DNA of 64,000 nucleotides from Deltaproteobacteria bacterium (GCA_029261815.1 JAJDAQ010000027.1:1-64000), one strand, 5' to 3'. Positions 17,341-26,757 are shown, counted from the first letter of the stretch. Notes: a model not told the origin generated them from the sequence alone. Translations and numbers: made by a program.

Positions 17341-18320
17341 GAGGAAGAGACTTCGGCCGCCGCGATCTCATCATCGAAAGAAGGCATCGCATCGATCACA
17401 CGGAAGGCCGTGCGCAGCGCCGCCAGACCTTCGGTGCCAGCGCCGGCCACCACCCTTCGCTCACGAACGGAGCGGACGAATGCGCGGAGCTGCGAAAGCA
17501 GCGCATCGCCACGATCGATCGCCAGCTGATCGATCTTGACCGGGCGTTCCCCGTTCTCGTCCGGTGCACCGCGTTGCGCGATCACCACCGACTGCTCGCC
17601 GAAATCGATCGAGAAATAGCCGTCCGGCTGGAAGAAGCGGATCTTGCGCATCGGGGTCGGCGACACCCGGCTCGCGGTGATGTTCGCGACAGATCCGCAT
17701 GGGAACGTGAGTCTGGCGTTCGCGATGTCGACCTTGTCCGTGATGACCGGAACACCGATCGATTCCACCCGCTCAGGCTCCTCACCCACCAGCCGCTGGA
17801 TGATGTCGATATCGTGGATCATCAGGTCGCGAACGACATCCACGTCGGTGGCACGTGCGGGAAACGGTCCCATGCGGTGCGCTTCGACGAAGCGCGGTCT
17901 CGTCACACGCTCGCGCACCGATTCCATCGCCGCGTTGAACCACTCGAGATGGCCCACCTGGACGACGAGACCCCGCTCGCTGGCGGTCGCCAGGAGTTTT
18001 TCGGCTTCTTCCAGGGTCGCGGCGATCGGCTTCTCGACGAGCACGTCCACGTCAGCTGCGAGTGCCTGCCCAACGACATCCGCGTGGGACACGGTCGGGA
18101 CGGCCACGACCAGGGCATCGATCCGTTCCAGGACGGCGGCGAGATCAGATTCCACCGGAACCCCGAGGCTGTCGCCGAGTTCAGCGGCCCGCGATGCATC
18201 GGAGTCTACGACCGCGGTGAGTTCGACGTCCGCGTCGTCGGCCTCGAGCGCCCGGATCTTCTCGCAGTGGAAGCGGCCCATGTGACCCACGCCAATCACG
18301 GCCATCCGGATCTTGCTCAT
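17337..18320 (-). CDS. Gfo/Idh/MocA family oxidoreductase (possible GnnA-like)
   Basis: 327 residues. The N-terminal Rossmann motif MAVIGVGHMGRFHCEKI (GxGxxG) is followed by the family's VEKPIA at about residue 95 (the EKP motif holding the catalytic Lys), and by HDIDII in the C-terminal substrate domain. It is embedded between lpxI and lpxB with 4-bp overlaps, a position seen in other Deltaproteobacteria. In Acidithiobacillus and Leptospira the related oxidoreductase GnnA, with the aminotransferase GnnB, makes the 3-amino sugar used by LpxA. No gnnB-like gene is in this window, so that role is only a hypothesis. Confidence 0.8.
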   Translation of the reverse strand: MSKIRMAVIGVGHMGRFHCEKIRALEADDADVELTAVVDSDASRAAELGDSLGVPVESDLAAVLERIDALVVAVPTVSHADVVGQALAADVDVLVEKPIAATLEEAEKLLATASERGLVVQVGHLEWFNAAMESVRERVTRPRFVEAHRMGPFPARATDVDVVRDLMIHDIDIIQRLVGEEPERVESIGVPVITDKVDIANARLTFPCGSVANITASRVSPTPMRKIRFFQPDGYFSIDFGEQSVVIAQRGAPDENGERPVKIDQLAIDRGDALLSQLRAFVRSVRERRVVAGAGTEGLAALRTAFRVIDAMPSFDDEIAAAEVSSS

Positions 18321-19177
18321 GGCTCAGCCCTCCCGCGCAAACTGGCTTCGTCCACGCCCACCACAACGATGCCAAGCGCATCGGCTTCTCGCACGAGTGC
18401 GGCGCGATTGACCACGACCGTCACGCCGGCCTCCATCGCGAGCACGCCGGCCCCGCCCGCCGCCATTGTGCGGACGGTGTCCAGCCCGACGGTGGGCATA
18501 TCGAAGCGGGGGTCCTGGCTCGGCTTTGCCACTTTCACCACACACGGCGGCGTCTGGGCATCGGTACTGGCGAGGGCACAACCCCGCGTGATCGCGGCAT
18601 CCGTTCCCTCCACGGCCTCGAGCGCGAGCACGGCGCGATCCTGAACCACGATGCTCTGACCGACGTCCATGCCACCGAGGGCTTTCGCGACAGGCCAACC
18701 GAAGGCGATGTCGGCCCACATCGCGTCGCTGGGTACGTGGGCCCCGAGGACACCAACGGGGGCTGCCAGTTCGGGCGTCAACGAGACCTGATCGAGCAAG
18801 CGAAACCCGTTCGACTCGATGGCATGGGCAACGGCGCCCATCAGCGAATCATCCGCCCGGTCAGCGAGCTGGGCAATCAACCCCTTCGCGACGGCATCGA
18901 GTTGCACCGCCTCTGGGCGCTCCCACAAGAAGGTCTTGGGCACCTTGCCAGCCATCACGACTTCAGTGACATCGGCCGCGCGCCAGACCGAGAACAACGC
19001 TTCGAATTGTCCGAGCGCGAGCCAGTGCACTTCGTCGCCGACCGTATCGAGTTCACGGTCGGCCAGCTCGTTCAGCGCGCAGACGACGGTGCGGTGCCCG
19101 GATGCGCGCACGGCGCGAGCGATCTCGAGCGGGAAGGTCCCCGCGCCCGCGATCAAGCCGATCGGAGCGTCCGGCAC
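18317..19177 (-). CDS. lpxI: UDP-2,3-diacylglucosamine pyrophosphatase LpxI
   Basis: 286 residues from GTG at 19177, seven bases after the lpxA stop; the upstream in-frame segment is a shadow of lpxA. The LpxI (DUF1009) pattern is clear: IGLIAGAGTFPLEIARA at the N-terminus, MAGKVPKTF, SNGFRLLDQVSL, then DVGQSIVVQDRAVLALEAVEGTDAAI, and KPSQDPRFDMPTVGLDTV in the catalytic C-terminal domain. It hydrolyses UDP-diacylglucosamine to lipid X, replacing LpxH, and sits between lpxA and lpxB as in Caulobacter-type clusters. Confidence 0.94.
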   Translation of the reverse strand: MPDAPIGLIAGAGTFPLEIARAVRASGHRTVVCALNELADRELDTVGDEVHWLALGQFEALFSVWRAADVTEVVMAGKVPKTFLWERPEAVQLDAVAKGLIAQLADRADDSLMGAVAHAIESNGFRLLDQVSLTPELAAPVGVLGAHVPSDAMWADIAFGWPVAKALGGMDVGQSIVVQDRAVLALEAVEGTDAAITRGCALASTDAQTPPCVVKVAKPSQDPRFDMPTVGLDTVRTMAAGGAGVLAMEAGVTVVVNRAALVREADALGIVVVGVDEASLRGRAEP

Positions 19178-19184
19178 GGCCGCG

Positions 19185-19970
19185 CTACTGCGGCCTCGAG
19201 AAGCCGCGTTCGGAAGTCTCGAGGAAGTGCACGAGGCGACCGACCTCGGCGGAAGCCAGTCCTTCTTCGCGCACCCGTTCGAATGCCACTTCGAGGCGCA
19301 GCTTCGAGTGAAAGAAGATGTGATAGGCGCGCTTGAGCTCTTTGCGGACTTCGGGCGAGAATCCGCGTCGTCGGATGCCCACCGCGTTGAGCCCTCGAAT
19401 GGTCGTCCGCTCGCCCGCGACCAAAGAGAACGGCGGCGCATCCTGCGCCACGCCGGCCAGCCCAGCCACCATCACCGACTCGCCTACCCGCGTGAACTGA
19501 TGCACTCCCGTGAGCGCTCCAATCACCGCGTAGTCCTGGATCTCGCAATGCCCGCCGAGCGCCGAGTTGCTGGCCACGATCACGTGGTCACCGATCTTCG
19601 CGTCGTGGCCGACATGGGAGCCATTCATGAACAGGTTGTCGTTGCCGATCCGGGTGGCACCGCCACCGCCGGGCGTCCCCAGGTGGATGCTGACGTGCTC
19701 GCGGATCACGTTGTCCTCGCCCACGTGCAGCTCGGTTTCCATGGCCGGGTCGAAACCCTTGTCCTGCGGCTCTTCTCCGACCACGGTAAACGGAAAGATG
19801 CGCGTCCGCGCGCCCACGGTCGTGTGACCGCGAACGTGCGCGTGCGGGCGCAGCTCGACGCCCTCGTGCAGTTCGACGTGGCTGCCCACCACCGCATAGG
19901 CGCCGATCACGACGCCCTCCGCGAGCTTGGCCGACGGGTCCACGACCGCGGTCGGGTGCACGGTCGGCAC
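19185..19970 (-). CDS. lpxA: UDP-N-acetylglucosamine O-acyltransferase
   Basis: 261 residues, normal length. Left-handed beta-helix hexapeptide repeats run from about residue 4 to 185 (VHPTAVVDPSAKLAEGVVIG and on). The conserved loop IREHVSIHLGT is followed by SHVGHDAKIGDHVIVAS, whose first His is the catalytic base region, and GLNAVGIRRRGFS precedes the C-terminal helical bundle. GTG start. It makes the first committed acylation in lipid A synthesis. lpxD and fabZ, which usually separate skp from lpxA, are missing: the skp stop is only three bases away. Confidence 0.95.
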   Translation of the reverse strand: MPTVHPTAVVDPSAKLAEGVVIGAYAVVGSHVELHEGVELRPHAHVRGHTTVGARTRIFPFTVVGEEPQDKGFDPAMETELHVGEDNVIREHVSIHLGTPGGGGATRIGNDNLFMNGSHVGHDAKIGDHVIVASNSALGGHCEIQDYAVIGALTGVHQFTRVGESVMVAGLAGVAQDAPPFSLVAGERTTIRGLNAVGIRRRGFSPEVRKELKRAYHIFFHSKLRLEVAFERVREEGLASAEVGRLVHFLETSERGFSRPQ

Positions 19971-19973
19971 GGG

Positions 19974-20492
19974 TTAGCTCCCGTTGAACTTGGCGACGAC
20001 AAGGTCCGTGATGTCGAGCGCTTCGCGCGAGTACATCACGAACGGCGAGTTTCGCTGGACAATCAGTGAGAAGCCCTGCTCCTTGCCGATCGAGGCGATC
20101 GTCTCCGCCAACTTCTTCTGAAGCGGCGTCACGAGCAACACCTGCTCGTTCTGCAGCTTCGACTCGAGCTCCTGCTGGCGAGACTTGATCGTGGCTTCGA
20201 GGTTCGCCAGTTCGCCCTGCTTCTGCAGCAGCGCGTCTTCGGACAACACGAACTTCTTGGCCTGGATCTCCTCGGCCAACGCCTTGTAGCGGTCGATCAT
20301 CGGCTTGAGTTCGGCTTCGGCCTCGCGCGCCTTGCGCTCGAGTTCGTCGCGCACCTTCTTGCCATCTTCAGTCGCGTTCACGGCCTGGTCGACGTCGACC
20401 ACGCCGATCTTTGCGTCCTGCGCCGCGGCGACACCGGAGGCGAGAAAAGTCAGGGCCACGAAGGCCAACGAAAGCTTGAGAATCCGGTTCAT
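19974..20492 (-). CDS. skp: Periplasmic chaperone Skp/OmpH family
   Basis: 172 residues from ATG at 20492 behind a GGGGGGA ribosome site; the upstream open frame is a shadow of bamA. The signal peptide (about 1-24) ends in SGVAAAQD. The mature protein begins with the family strand AKIGVVDVDQAVN and then forms long helices rich in charged heptads (about 40-125), the tentacles of the Skp trimer. It should escort unfolded outer-membrane proteins to BamA, whose gene lies 32 bp upstream. Confidence 0.9.
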   Translation of the reverse strand: MNRILKLSLAFVALTFLASGVAAAQDAKIGVVDVDQAVNATEDGKKVRDELERKAREAEAELKPMIDRYKALAEEIQAKKFVLSEDALLQKQGELANLEATIKSRQQELESKLQNEQVLLVTPLQKKLAETIASIGKEQGFSLIVQRNSPFVMYSREALDITDLVVAKFNGS

Positions 20493-20524
20493 GGAACATC
20501 CCCCCAGAAAGGTGGTGGGAGCGA

Positions 20525-23500
20525 TCAGAAGTTCTGGCCGCCCACAGAGAATTCGAACACCGTCGAGTCTTCGTCTTCGAACGGGTCGAGAGGCACTCCG
20601 ACGAACGCCTGCAAGGGCCCGAACGGCGAGAACCATAGGCCGCCGAAGCCGGCACCGAAGCGCCAGAGCCCGACGTCCCAGAGGTCTTCGTCCTCGGAGA
20701 AGGCGTTGCCGAAGTCGACGAACACGATGCCGATGAGGCCGAGTTCGTCCGAGATCGGGAAGCGGTACTCGACCGTTCCCGAGAAGAACTTGTTGCCGCC
20801 GATGACATCGGTCTCGTCGAGATCGTCGAAGTCGTCGATATCGCGGTCGCTCAGCGAGTTGCACACGCCGTTGCCATTGCCACCGTTGAAGACCGCGGCG
20901 GAGTCCTGGCAGGTGCCGTTCGGACCGACGCCGGCGGGCGAGAAGACGGCACCGTTGCCTGCCAGACCGAAGGCGGTGGCATCCCGCTGGACGAGGATCG
21001 TTCGGCGAGGGCCTACAGATCGGCTCTCGAATCCGCGCAATTGATAGGCGCCGATGCCACCCAGGAAGAACCGCTCGGAAAGCGGTAGCTCGATATCCGT
21101 GTCGATCCGGTCAAGGCGAGCGACCTCGGGGACCGTGATCGCGCCTTCGAACTGGCTCAGGTTCGACAGGTCGAAGTCAGCGATGTCGTTGAAGGGAACC
21201 GCCCAACCCACGCGGGCGCCCAGCACCCAGGTCCCGTCCTCGGCGGACGGCAGCCAGTCGGGCAACCACGTGGGGTTCGCCAGGTACCAAACACCGCGGG
21301 CTTCGAACTTGACGTACTTGGAGAACCCGCCGAGACCGGCGAAGTCGAGCGAGAAATCGGTGATGTGACCCTGTGTCGGTGCGATCCGGTCATTTCTCGT
21401 GTCTTGCCGGACCGACACGCCCACGAGACTGGTCGATTCGTCGCCGCTGAAGATCTCGCGCAGGATCGGCGAAGCGGCGAAGGCCCCGAAATTCCGCTCG
21501 ACCTTCCGTTGCACCCAGCTGTACCGCAGGAATGCGCGGGTCCGACCCTCGTTGTCGAGAAGATGGGAGAGCACGAGTTCGGTGCCCAACGTCTCCAGTT
21601 CGAAGTCTTCGAACTCGATGTCGGTCTGGAAGACCTGGGCGCTCATTCCCCAGGTCGAACCCAGGAAATACGGATTGCTGAAGGACAGGAAGAAGCGGCT
21701 GGTCCGGCCGCCGAGGTCGGCCGAGATCGAACCGCCGTAGCCCTGCCCAAAGATATTGCTGTTGCTGACCGACCCGGACAGCACGAAGCCGTCACGCGAA
21801 GAAAAACCCGCACCGAAGGACAGCGAACCGGTCGGCCGTTCGACAACGTTCATCCCGAGGTCGAGCTGGTCGGGATAGTCGGTCAGGGACGGCTCGATCG
21901 AGACCTCTTCGAAGAAACCGAGGACCTCGACACGGCGCTTCGAGATGTCGACCGCGCGGGCCGAGTAGAGCTCGCCTTCCACCATCTGCATCTCGCGACG
22001 AATCACGGGATCGATCGTGTTGGTGTTGCCCGCGACCTCGATCTCTCGAAGGAAATACAGATCTCCCTTCTCGACCTCGAACACGACGTCGACGGCGAGT
22101 CCTTCCTCATCGACCCGAGTGCGCGGATCGACTTCGGCGGCGTAGAAACCACGGTCGGTGTACTGGTGCTCCAGGATCTCGACGTCGTCGTTGAGGGCGG
22201 AGCGATTGAAGACTTCCCCTTCCTGGAGACGCAGACGTTCGCGCAGTCCGGCGACATCGATCGTGGCGTCACCGGCAACGTCGAGACTACGCACACGGAA
22301 CTGCTGGCCTTCCTTGATCGGAATCGAGACGCGAAGGCCGTCGTCCTCGGCCGCCACTTCCGGATCACCGACTTCGACCTGGATGTAGCCCGTATCGAGG
22401 TAGCGATCGTTCACGGACCGCAGATCCTGCATGAAGATCGGCTCGGCGTAGGTCCCTGACTTGTCGAGATACTGGCTCACGATCGAATACCACTTCCAGG
22501 TCTTCGTTTTGAAGCCCTCGCGAAGTTCATCGTCCGTGAAGGCTTCGTTTCCGACGAAGTCGATCTCCCGAAGCTTCAGTTTTTCGCCTTCGTCCACCGT
22601 AAAGTGAATGGCGACCGCGTCGCCCGTCAACGTTTCGACTTCGTGGCGAACCCGCGCCAGGTAGAACCCTTCCGCGCGATAGATGGCTTCGATCCGCTGA
22701 CGGTTCTCGAACAGCAGCGGCAGGTCGAGCGTCGAACCCGTCGTCAACGTCAGGTTGTCGCGGATCTTCTCCTCGTCGACCTCGTCGTTGCCGGTCAACG
22801 TCACCTGGCGAACGACCGGGTTCTCCTGCACTTCGAAGATGACGACACGTCCGTCGAGGCTCTCGTCGATGAAGACGCGCACGTTCGTAAAGAAGCCGAG
22901 CCGGTAGATGGCGCGCACGTCTTCGGAGATCCGCGGCGGGCTGTAGCGGGACCCGGCACTCGTCGTGATGCGCGAACGGATTGCCGCATCCTCGATGCGC
23001 CGATTCCCCCGGATTCGCACGTCACCCACAAGGTCGCTGCCCTCACGCACCTCGCCGGACAGCAGGATGCGATCGGCGGGAACCACGCGGAACGTCACGG
23101 CGACACCGTCGTCGGTGTTCGTCGACTCGACGGTTGCAGTCGCCACTTCATCCAGCGCCTGAAGGGCTGACGTTGCCTCGCGCAACGCCTCGCTGGAGAA
23201 CGGATCGCCCGCCTTCACGGTCAGCGCATCCGATACCACCGCCAGGTCACGCGCGCCTTCGACGGACACCGAGACGATCCGCTGCGCGGCTTCGCTCCCC
23301 GTCACGATGCCGACGACGCGACTGGCGAGTTCGTTGATGCGGTCCAGCAACTGGTCGTCGCCGCTCGCTGAGTAGGACAGCGCCGTGGTCGTCAGGCCGC
23401 GGTTCGTCGGCGTAATCCGAACATCGAGGCTGTACTGACCCGCGAGTTCGGTCAAGCTCCCGACCACGACCCACTGCGCCCCGGCCTGTTGCGAGAGGCG

Positions 23501-23818
23501 TTGGATCGCGGCTTCACCGGTATCGTCGTCACTCGTTCGCGACGCCTCCAACGTGACGGCATCCACGACTTCAATCTCGCCACTGGCTTCGAGCCGAGTG
23601 GCGAGCAGATCGGCGAGCGACCCTTCGAGGTACTCCAGCGAGCGGGCGCTGTAGACCTCGAATGGAAGAACGGCGACCACGGCGCGCGCGTCCGCCGGAG
23701 TTTGAGCGCGGGCTTCAGGCGTCGTCCCGAGGACCAGCGCGCACGCCAACAACAGCGTGAAGCCGGCCCAATCGATAAAGCGGTAAGGCGCACACGGGCG
23801 CAAGTGCGGGGTTCGCAT
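20525..23818 (-). CDS. bamA: Outer membrane protein assembly factor BamA with extra N-terminal domain
   Basis: 1097 residues from ATG at 23818 (GTG at 23821 also possible); E. coli BamA has 810. A signal peptide (about 1-39) is followed by an alpha/beta domain at about 45-175 resembling TolB-N/FlgO-type domains: VVAVLPFEVYSARSLEYLEG, then GAQWVVVGSLTEL. About six POTRA repeats follow (from about 181 to 690), visible as recurring V-x-G-N/D openings such as VRIRGNRRIED, VTLTGNDEVDE, IDFVGNEAFTD and IEVAGNTNTID. The barrel has the loop-6 motif LRGFES, then an insertion with two Cys as in E. coli loop 6, and ends in a terminal Phe (beta-signal). It is the central outer-membrane insertase, upstream of skp. 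Confidence 0.93.
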   Translation of the reverse strand: MRTPHLRPCAPYRFIDWAGFTLLLACALVLGTTPEARAQTPADARAVVAVLPFEVYSARSLEYLEGSLADLLATRLEASGEIEVVDAVTLEASRTSDDDTGEAAIQRLSQQAGAQWVVVGSLTELAGQYSLDVRITPTNRGLTTTALSYSASGDDQLLDRINELASRVVGIVTGSEAAQRIVSVSVEGARDLAVVSDALTVKAGDPFSSEALREATSALQALDEVATATVESTNTDDGVAVTFRVVPADRILLSGEVREGSDLVGDVRIRGNRRIEDAAIRSRITTSAGSRYSPPRISEDVRAIYRLGFFTNVRVFIDESLDGRVVIFEVQENPVVRQVTLTGNDEVDEEKIRDNLTLTTGSTLDLPLLFENRQRIEAIYRAEGFYLARVRHEVETLTGDAVAIHFTVDEGEKLKLREIDFVGNEAFTDDELREGFKTKTWKWYSIVSQYLDKSGTYAEPIFMQDLRSVNDRYLDTGYIQVEVGDPEVAAEDDGLRVSIPIKEGQQFRVRSLDVAGDATIDVAGLRERLRLQEGEVFNRSALNDDVEILEHQYTDRGFYAAEVDPRTRVDEEGLAVDVVFEVEKGDLYFLREIEVAGNTNTIDPVIRREMQMVEGELYSARAVDISKRRVEVLGFFEEVSIEPSLTDYPDQLDLGMNVVERPTGSLSFGAGFSSRDGFVLSGSVSNSNIFGQGYGGSISADLGGRTSRFFLSFSNPYFLGSTWGMSAQVFQTDIEFEDFELETLGTELVLSHLLDNEGRTRAFLRYSWVQRKVERNFGAFAASPILREIFSGDESTSLVGVSVRQDTRNDRIAPTQGHITDFSLDFAGLGGFSKYVKFEARGVWYLANPTWLPDWLPSAEDGTWVLGARVGWAVPFNDIADFDLSNLSQFEGAITVPEVARLDRIDTDIELPLSERFFLGGIGAYQLRGFESRSVGPRRTILVQRDATAFGLAGNGAVFSPAGVGPNGTCQDSAAVFNGGNGNGVCNSLSDRDIDDFDDLDETDVIGGNKFFSGTVEYRFPISDELGLIGIVFVDFGNAFSEDEDLWDVGLWRFGAGFGGLWFSPFGPLQAFVGVPLDPFEDEDSTVFEFSVGGQNF

Positions 23819-23993
23819 CACGTTGGCAGCCACGTTTTTCTGGGCCCCTCCGGCCACGCCGTTCGACGGAAAGCGGGTTGCAGTGGACCGCCCCCGCGAT
23901 CGACTTTCGGCGCTCCGGGCCGACCCTCCGAGCCGAGCTGCCGCACCTTGATAACGGGGGACGGAAGCCCCGGCCTGCGGCCTGAGCGCGTGG

Positions 23994-24022
23994 AGTCTAA
24001 TTCGCAGCCTGCTGCGAGGCAA
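23994..24022 (-). promoter_or_regulatory. Candidate sigma-70 promoter for bamA
   Basis: On the minus strand a -35-like TTGCCT (24017-24022) and a -10-like TAGACT (23994-23999) are 17 bp apart in the 242-bp gap between lolD and bamA. Each matches four of six consensus bases. The leader to the bamA ATG would be about 165 nt. Nothing else recognisable lies in the gap. Weak by sequence, supported mainly by this being the largest gap in the window. Confidence 0.3.
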
Positions 24023-24060
24023 CCCCGGAAGAACGGAAAAAGTGCATTGGTTTCGCGGGT

Positions 24061-24771
24061 TTAGTCCGAATTTGACGTATTCGTGGGGGCGCCCGCGGGG
24101 CGCAATCCGCCCTGCTCGAGCACCAGCGATCGACCCATCCGATCCGCCAGGACTTCATTGTGGGTCACGATCACGAGCGCGGTCGACCGCACCTGGTTGA
24201 GTTTCAGCAGCAAGTCACCCACGAGTTCGCCGGTCTCCGGATCGAGATTGCCGGTGGGCTCGTCCGCCAACAGCAACGGCGGGTCGAGAACCAGCGCCCT
24301 GGCGACCGCCACGCGTTGACGCTCGCCGCCCGACAACTTGCCCACGGGGTGGGTCAGGCGGTGGGAGAGATCGACGTCATCGAGGATCGCCTTCGCACGC
24401 GCGGTCATGTCAGTCGCCGAGAGCCCACCCAGCAAGCCCGGCATCATCACATTCTCGAGCGCAGTGAACTCAGGGAGCAGGTGATGGAACTGGAAGACGA
24501 AGCCGAGCGACTCGTTGCGAAACCGGGCGAGCTCTTCGGGTGATTTCTCGAAGACATCCTCTCCCTCGAAGTAGACGGTGCCGCGGGTCGGCCGGTCGAG
24601 CGTCCCGAGGACGTGCAGCAGCGTCGACTTTCCGACCCCCGACTGCCCCACGATCGCGATGCACTCACCGCGCTCGACGGTCAGTCCAACCCCGCGCAGG
24701 ACCGCGATCGATCCGTCACCTGTCGTGAACTCCTTCTCGAGTCCACGGGTTTCGAGCAGTGCCTCGGCCAT
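24061..24771 (-). CDS. lolD: Lipoprotein-releasing ABC transporter ATPase LolD
   Basis: 236 residues. Walker A is GQSGVGKST (about 42-50). The signature motif is [15 protein letters not shown] and Walker B is [14 protein letters not shown], followed by the H-loop [22 protein letters not shown] is the Q-loop region typical of LolD/MacB-type ATPases. It energises release of lipoproteins from the inner membrane to LolA with the LolC/E protein encoded nine bases upstream. The ribosome site is poor. Confidence 0.93.
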   Translation of the reverse strand: MAEALLETRGLEKEFTTGDGSIAVLRGVGLTVERGECIAIVGQSGVGKSTLLHVLGTLDRPTRGTVYFEGEDVFEKSPEELARFRNESLGFVFQFHHLLPEFTALENVMMPGLLGGLSATDMTARAKAILDDVDLSHRLTHPVGKLSGGERQRVAVARALVLDPPLLLADEPTGNLDPETGELVGDLLLKLNQVRSTALVIVTHNEVLADRMGRSLVLEQGGLRPAGAPTNTSNSD

Positions 24772-24780
24772 CGGCGTCTC

Positions 24781-26757
24781 CTACTCCGACCGGAGTGCTT
24801 CGGCGGGATCGAGACGCGCGCCGTGACGGGAAGGAAGGAGCGTCGCGCCAAGCGCCAGCACCATCGCGATCGCGGAAATGATCGCGAGCTGACCGACGTC
24901 GATCTCCCATGGCAGGTTCGCGAACTGGTAGATCGATGCCGGCAACGTATCGATCCCCGTCAGGAACTCGATCTGTTCCTGCACCCACGAAAGCTGGGTC
25001 GTGACGGCGATCCCCGAAACGAGCCCGATCCCGGTCCCCAGCAAGCCGATCATCGTCCCCTCGATCGCGAAGATCCGTTCGACCACGGCATCGGTCGCCC
25101 CCATCGCCTTGAGGATCGCAATGTCGCTCGACTTCTCCATGATCATCATGATCAGCGTGACGACGATGGCGAAAGCCGCGACCACCATGATCATGGTCAG
25201 CAAGACGAACATCATCACGCGTTCGGTCTTGAGGGCCTGAAAGAACGACGGGAAGAAGTCCTTCCAGTCGCGGGTGTAGTAGGGAAAGCCGATGGCTTTC
25301 TCGATGGCATCGGCAACACGCCTGGAGCGATAGTAGTCGGTCGTCTTCACCTCGATGCCATGGACCACGTCGCCTACGCGCCGAAAGTCCTGCGCCGCTG
25401 CGAGGTCGGTGTAAGTAAAGACTTCGTCGTACTGGAAAAAGCTCGACTGGAAGACGCCGGCAACACGAAACTGTTTGAGCCTCGGGCCCGGGCCGAGTGG
25501 CGTCGGCTTACCGCCGAATGGCGAGATCAATGTCACGGTGTCGCCAATCCCAACGCCGGCCGTGATCGCGAGCCCACTCCCCAGCACGATGCCGGGCAGG
25601 CCGTTCTCATCGGGGCCCAGTTTCGAAAGCGCGTCCTTCGAGCCGGAGCCGAGGTCGTCCGCGAGGTCGGTCACGCCCACGATGCGTTCGGGGTCGATCC
25701 CGCGCACCTTCACGCCCATGATCTCGCCCCGCGCGCCGCGCACCATTCCCTCGCCATCGACGAATGGGGACGCCGCCAGCACGTCGGGAACCGCCTCGAT
25801 CTCGTCGAGCAGGCTCGTGTAGTTCTCGATCGGTCCCATCGGGTCCTGCACCGTCAAGTGTGCGCGATTGCCGATGATCTCCTCACGCCAGGTGTTCTCG
25901 AAGCCGTTCATGACCGAAATCACGGTGATGATCAGCCAAACGCCGGCCGCTACTCCGGCCACACAGATTCCGGTGATCACCGAAATGAAGGTCTGACGCC
26001 GCTTCGCGAACAAATAACGACTCGCGATGAACCACTCGGCGGTTCCCCGCGAGTCGATCAGGCCCGCGGCCGCGAGCGGCAAGAGGCCGAGCAGGACGCC
26101 AGCCGTGAACGTGCTGAGGACGGCACCGCCGGCACGGGCCACTTCGAGCGAGGGCCCCTGCAGCAAAAGCGGCACCGCGATACCGAGTCCGAGCACCGCG
26201 CCGACGCTTGCCGCCAGCACCTCATCGTCGCCACGCACCGATTCTTCGCGCTGGCGCCGACGCAGGAAGAAGACCGCCCACAAGCCGGCCGCCACGAGCG
26301 GGGGCGCGACCGAATAGCCAAGGTTGTCGAGCCCGCCGGCGGCCAGCGCATAGCCGGCGCCCAACACCACGACGGCCACGATACCCAGTGCCCGAGGTGC
26401 CACGAAGCGCAGAAGCCCGGCCACCACCAGTTGGGCGACAACGAGCATGGCGGCGATGGCCAGTGCCGTGAGGGCCCATGCCTGAAGCCAGCCCGGCCAC
26501 GCGATCCCCAGCCCCTCGACGAACTCTTCATCGGTTCCGAGTGCGCCAAGCAGGATGGCCCAGCAGATGGTGACGAGGATGACCGACCGCGGCCGAGTGA
26601 CCGCCCGCGCGAATCGCTCGAGCACCACGACAGCGGAGCCAAAGAAGAGCACGGTCATCGCGCAGATCCCGACCGCGAGCGCGATGATGAACGACAGCGC
26701 GATCGACCCGCCCGCCAAGGAGAGCGCTTCCCAGAACTCGCTCGCCATGGCGGTCAT
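24781..26757 (-). CDS. lolC: LolC/E-family lipoprotein-releasing permease with N-terminal membrane extension
   Basis: 658 residues, against about 400-415 for a usual LolC or LolE. The canonical part begins near residue 240 with WFIASRYLFAKRRQTFISVITGICVAGVAAGVW. It continues with VMNGFENTWREEIIG, the periplasmic domain, three C-terminal membrane helices and the DPAEALRSE terminus. Before it lie about 235 residues with roughly seven hydrophobic segments (around 13-42, 58-75, 88-118, 122-142, 148-166, 182-202, 213-233) and no obvious known domain. The frame is continuous, and the ATG overlaps the lysS stop as ATGA, so the extension appears genuine. One gene probably serves as a LolC/E homodimer with LolD. 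Confidence 0.88.
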   Translation of the reverse strand: MTAMASEFWEALSLAGGSIALSFIIALAVGICAMTVLFFGSAVVVLERFARAVTRPRSVILVTICWAILLGALGTDEEFVEGLGIAWPGWLQAWALTALAIAAMLVVAQLVVAGLLRFVAPRALGIVAVVVLGAGYALAAGGLDNLGYSVAPPLVAAGLWAVFFLRRRQREESVRGDDEVLAASVGAVLGLGIAVPLLLQGPSLEVARAGGAVLSTFTAGVLLGLLPLAAAGLIDSRGTAEWFIASRYLFAKRRQTFISVITGICVAGVAAGVWLIITVISVMNGFENTWREEIIGNRAHLTVQDPMGPIENYTSLLDEIEAVPDVLAASPFVDGEGMVRGARGEIMGVKVRGIDPERIVGVTDLADDLGSGSKDALSKLGPDENGLPGIVLGSGLAITAGVGIGDTVTLISPFGGKPTPLGPGPRLKQFRVAGVFQSSFFQYDEVFTYTDLAAAQDFRRVGDVVHGIEVKTTDYYRSRRVADAIEKAIGFPYYTRDWKDFFPSFFQALKTERVMMFVLLTMIMVVAAFAIVVTLIMMIMEKSSDIAILKAMGATDAVVERIFAIEGTMIGLLGTGIGLVSGIAVTTQLSWVQEQIEFLTGIDTLPASIYQFANLPWEIDVGQLAIISAIAMVLALGATLLPSRHGARLDPAEALRSE

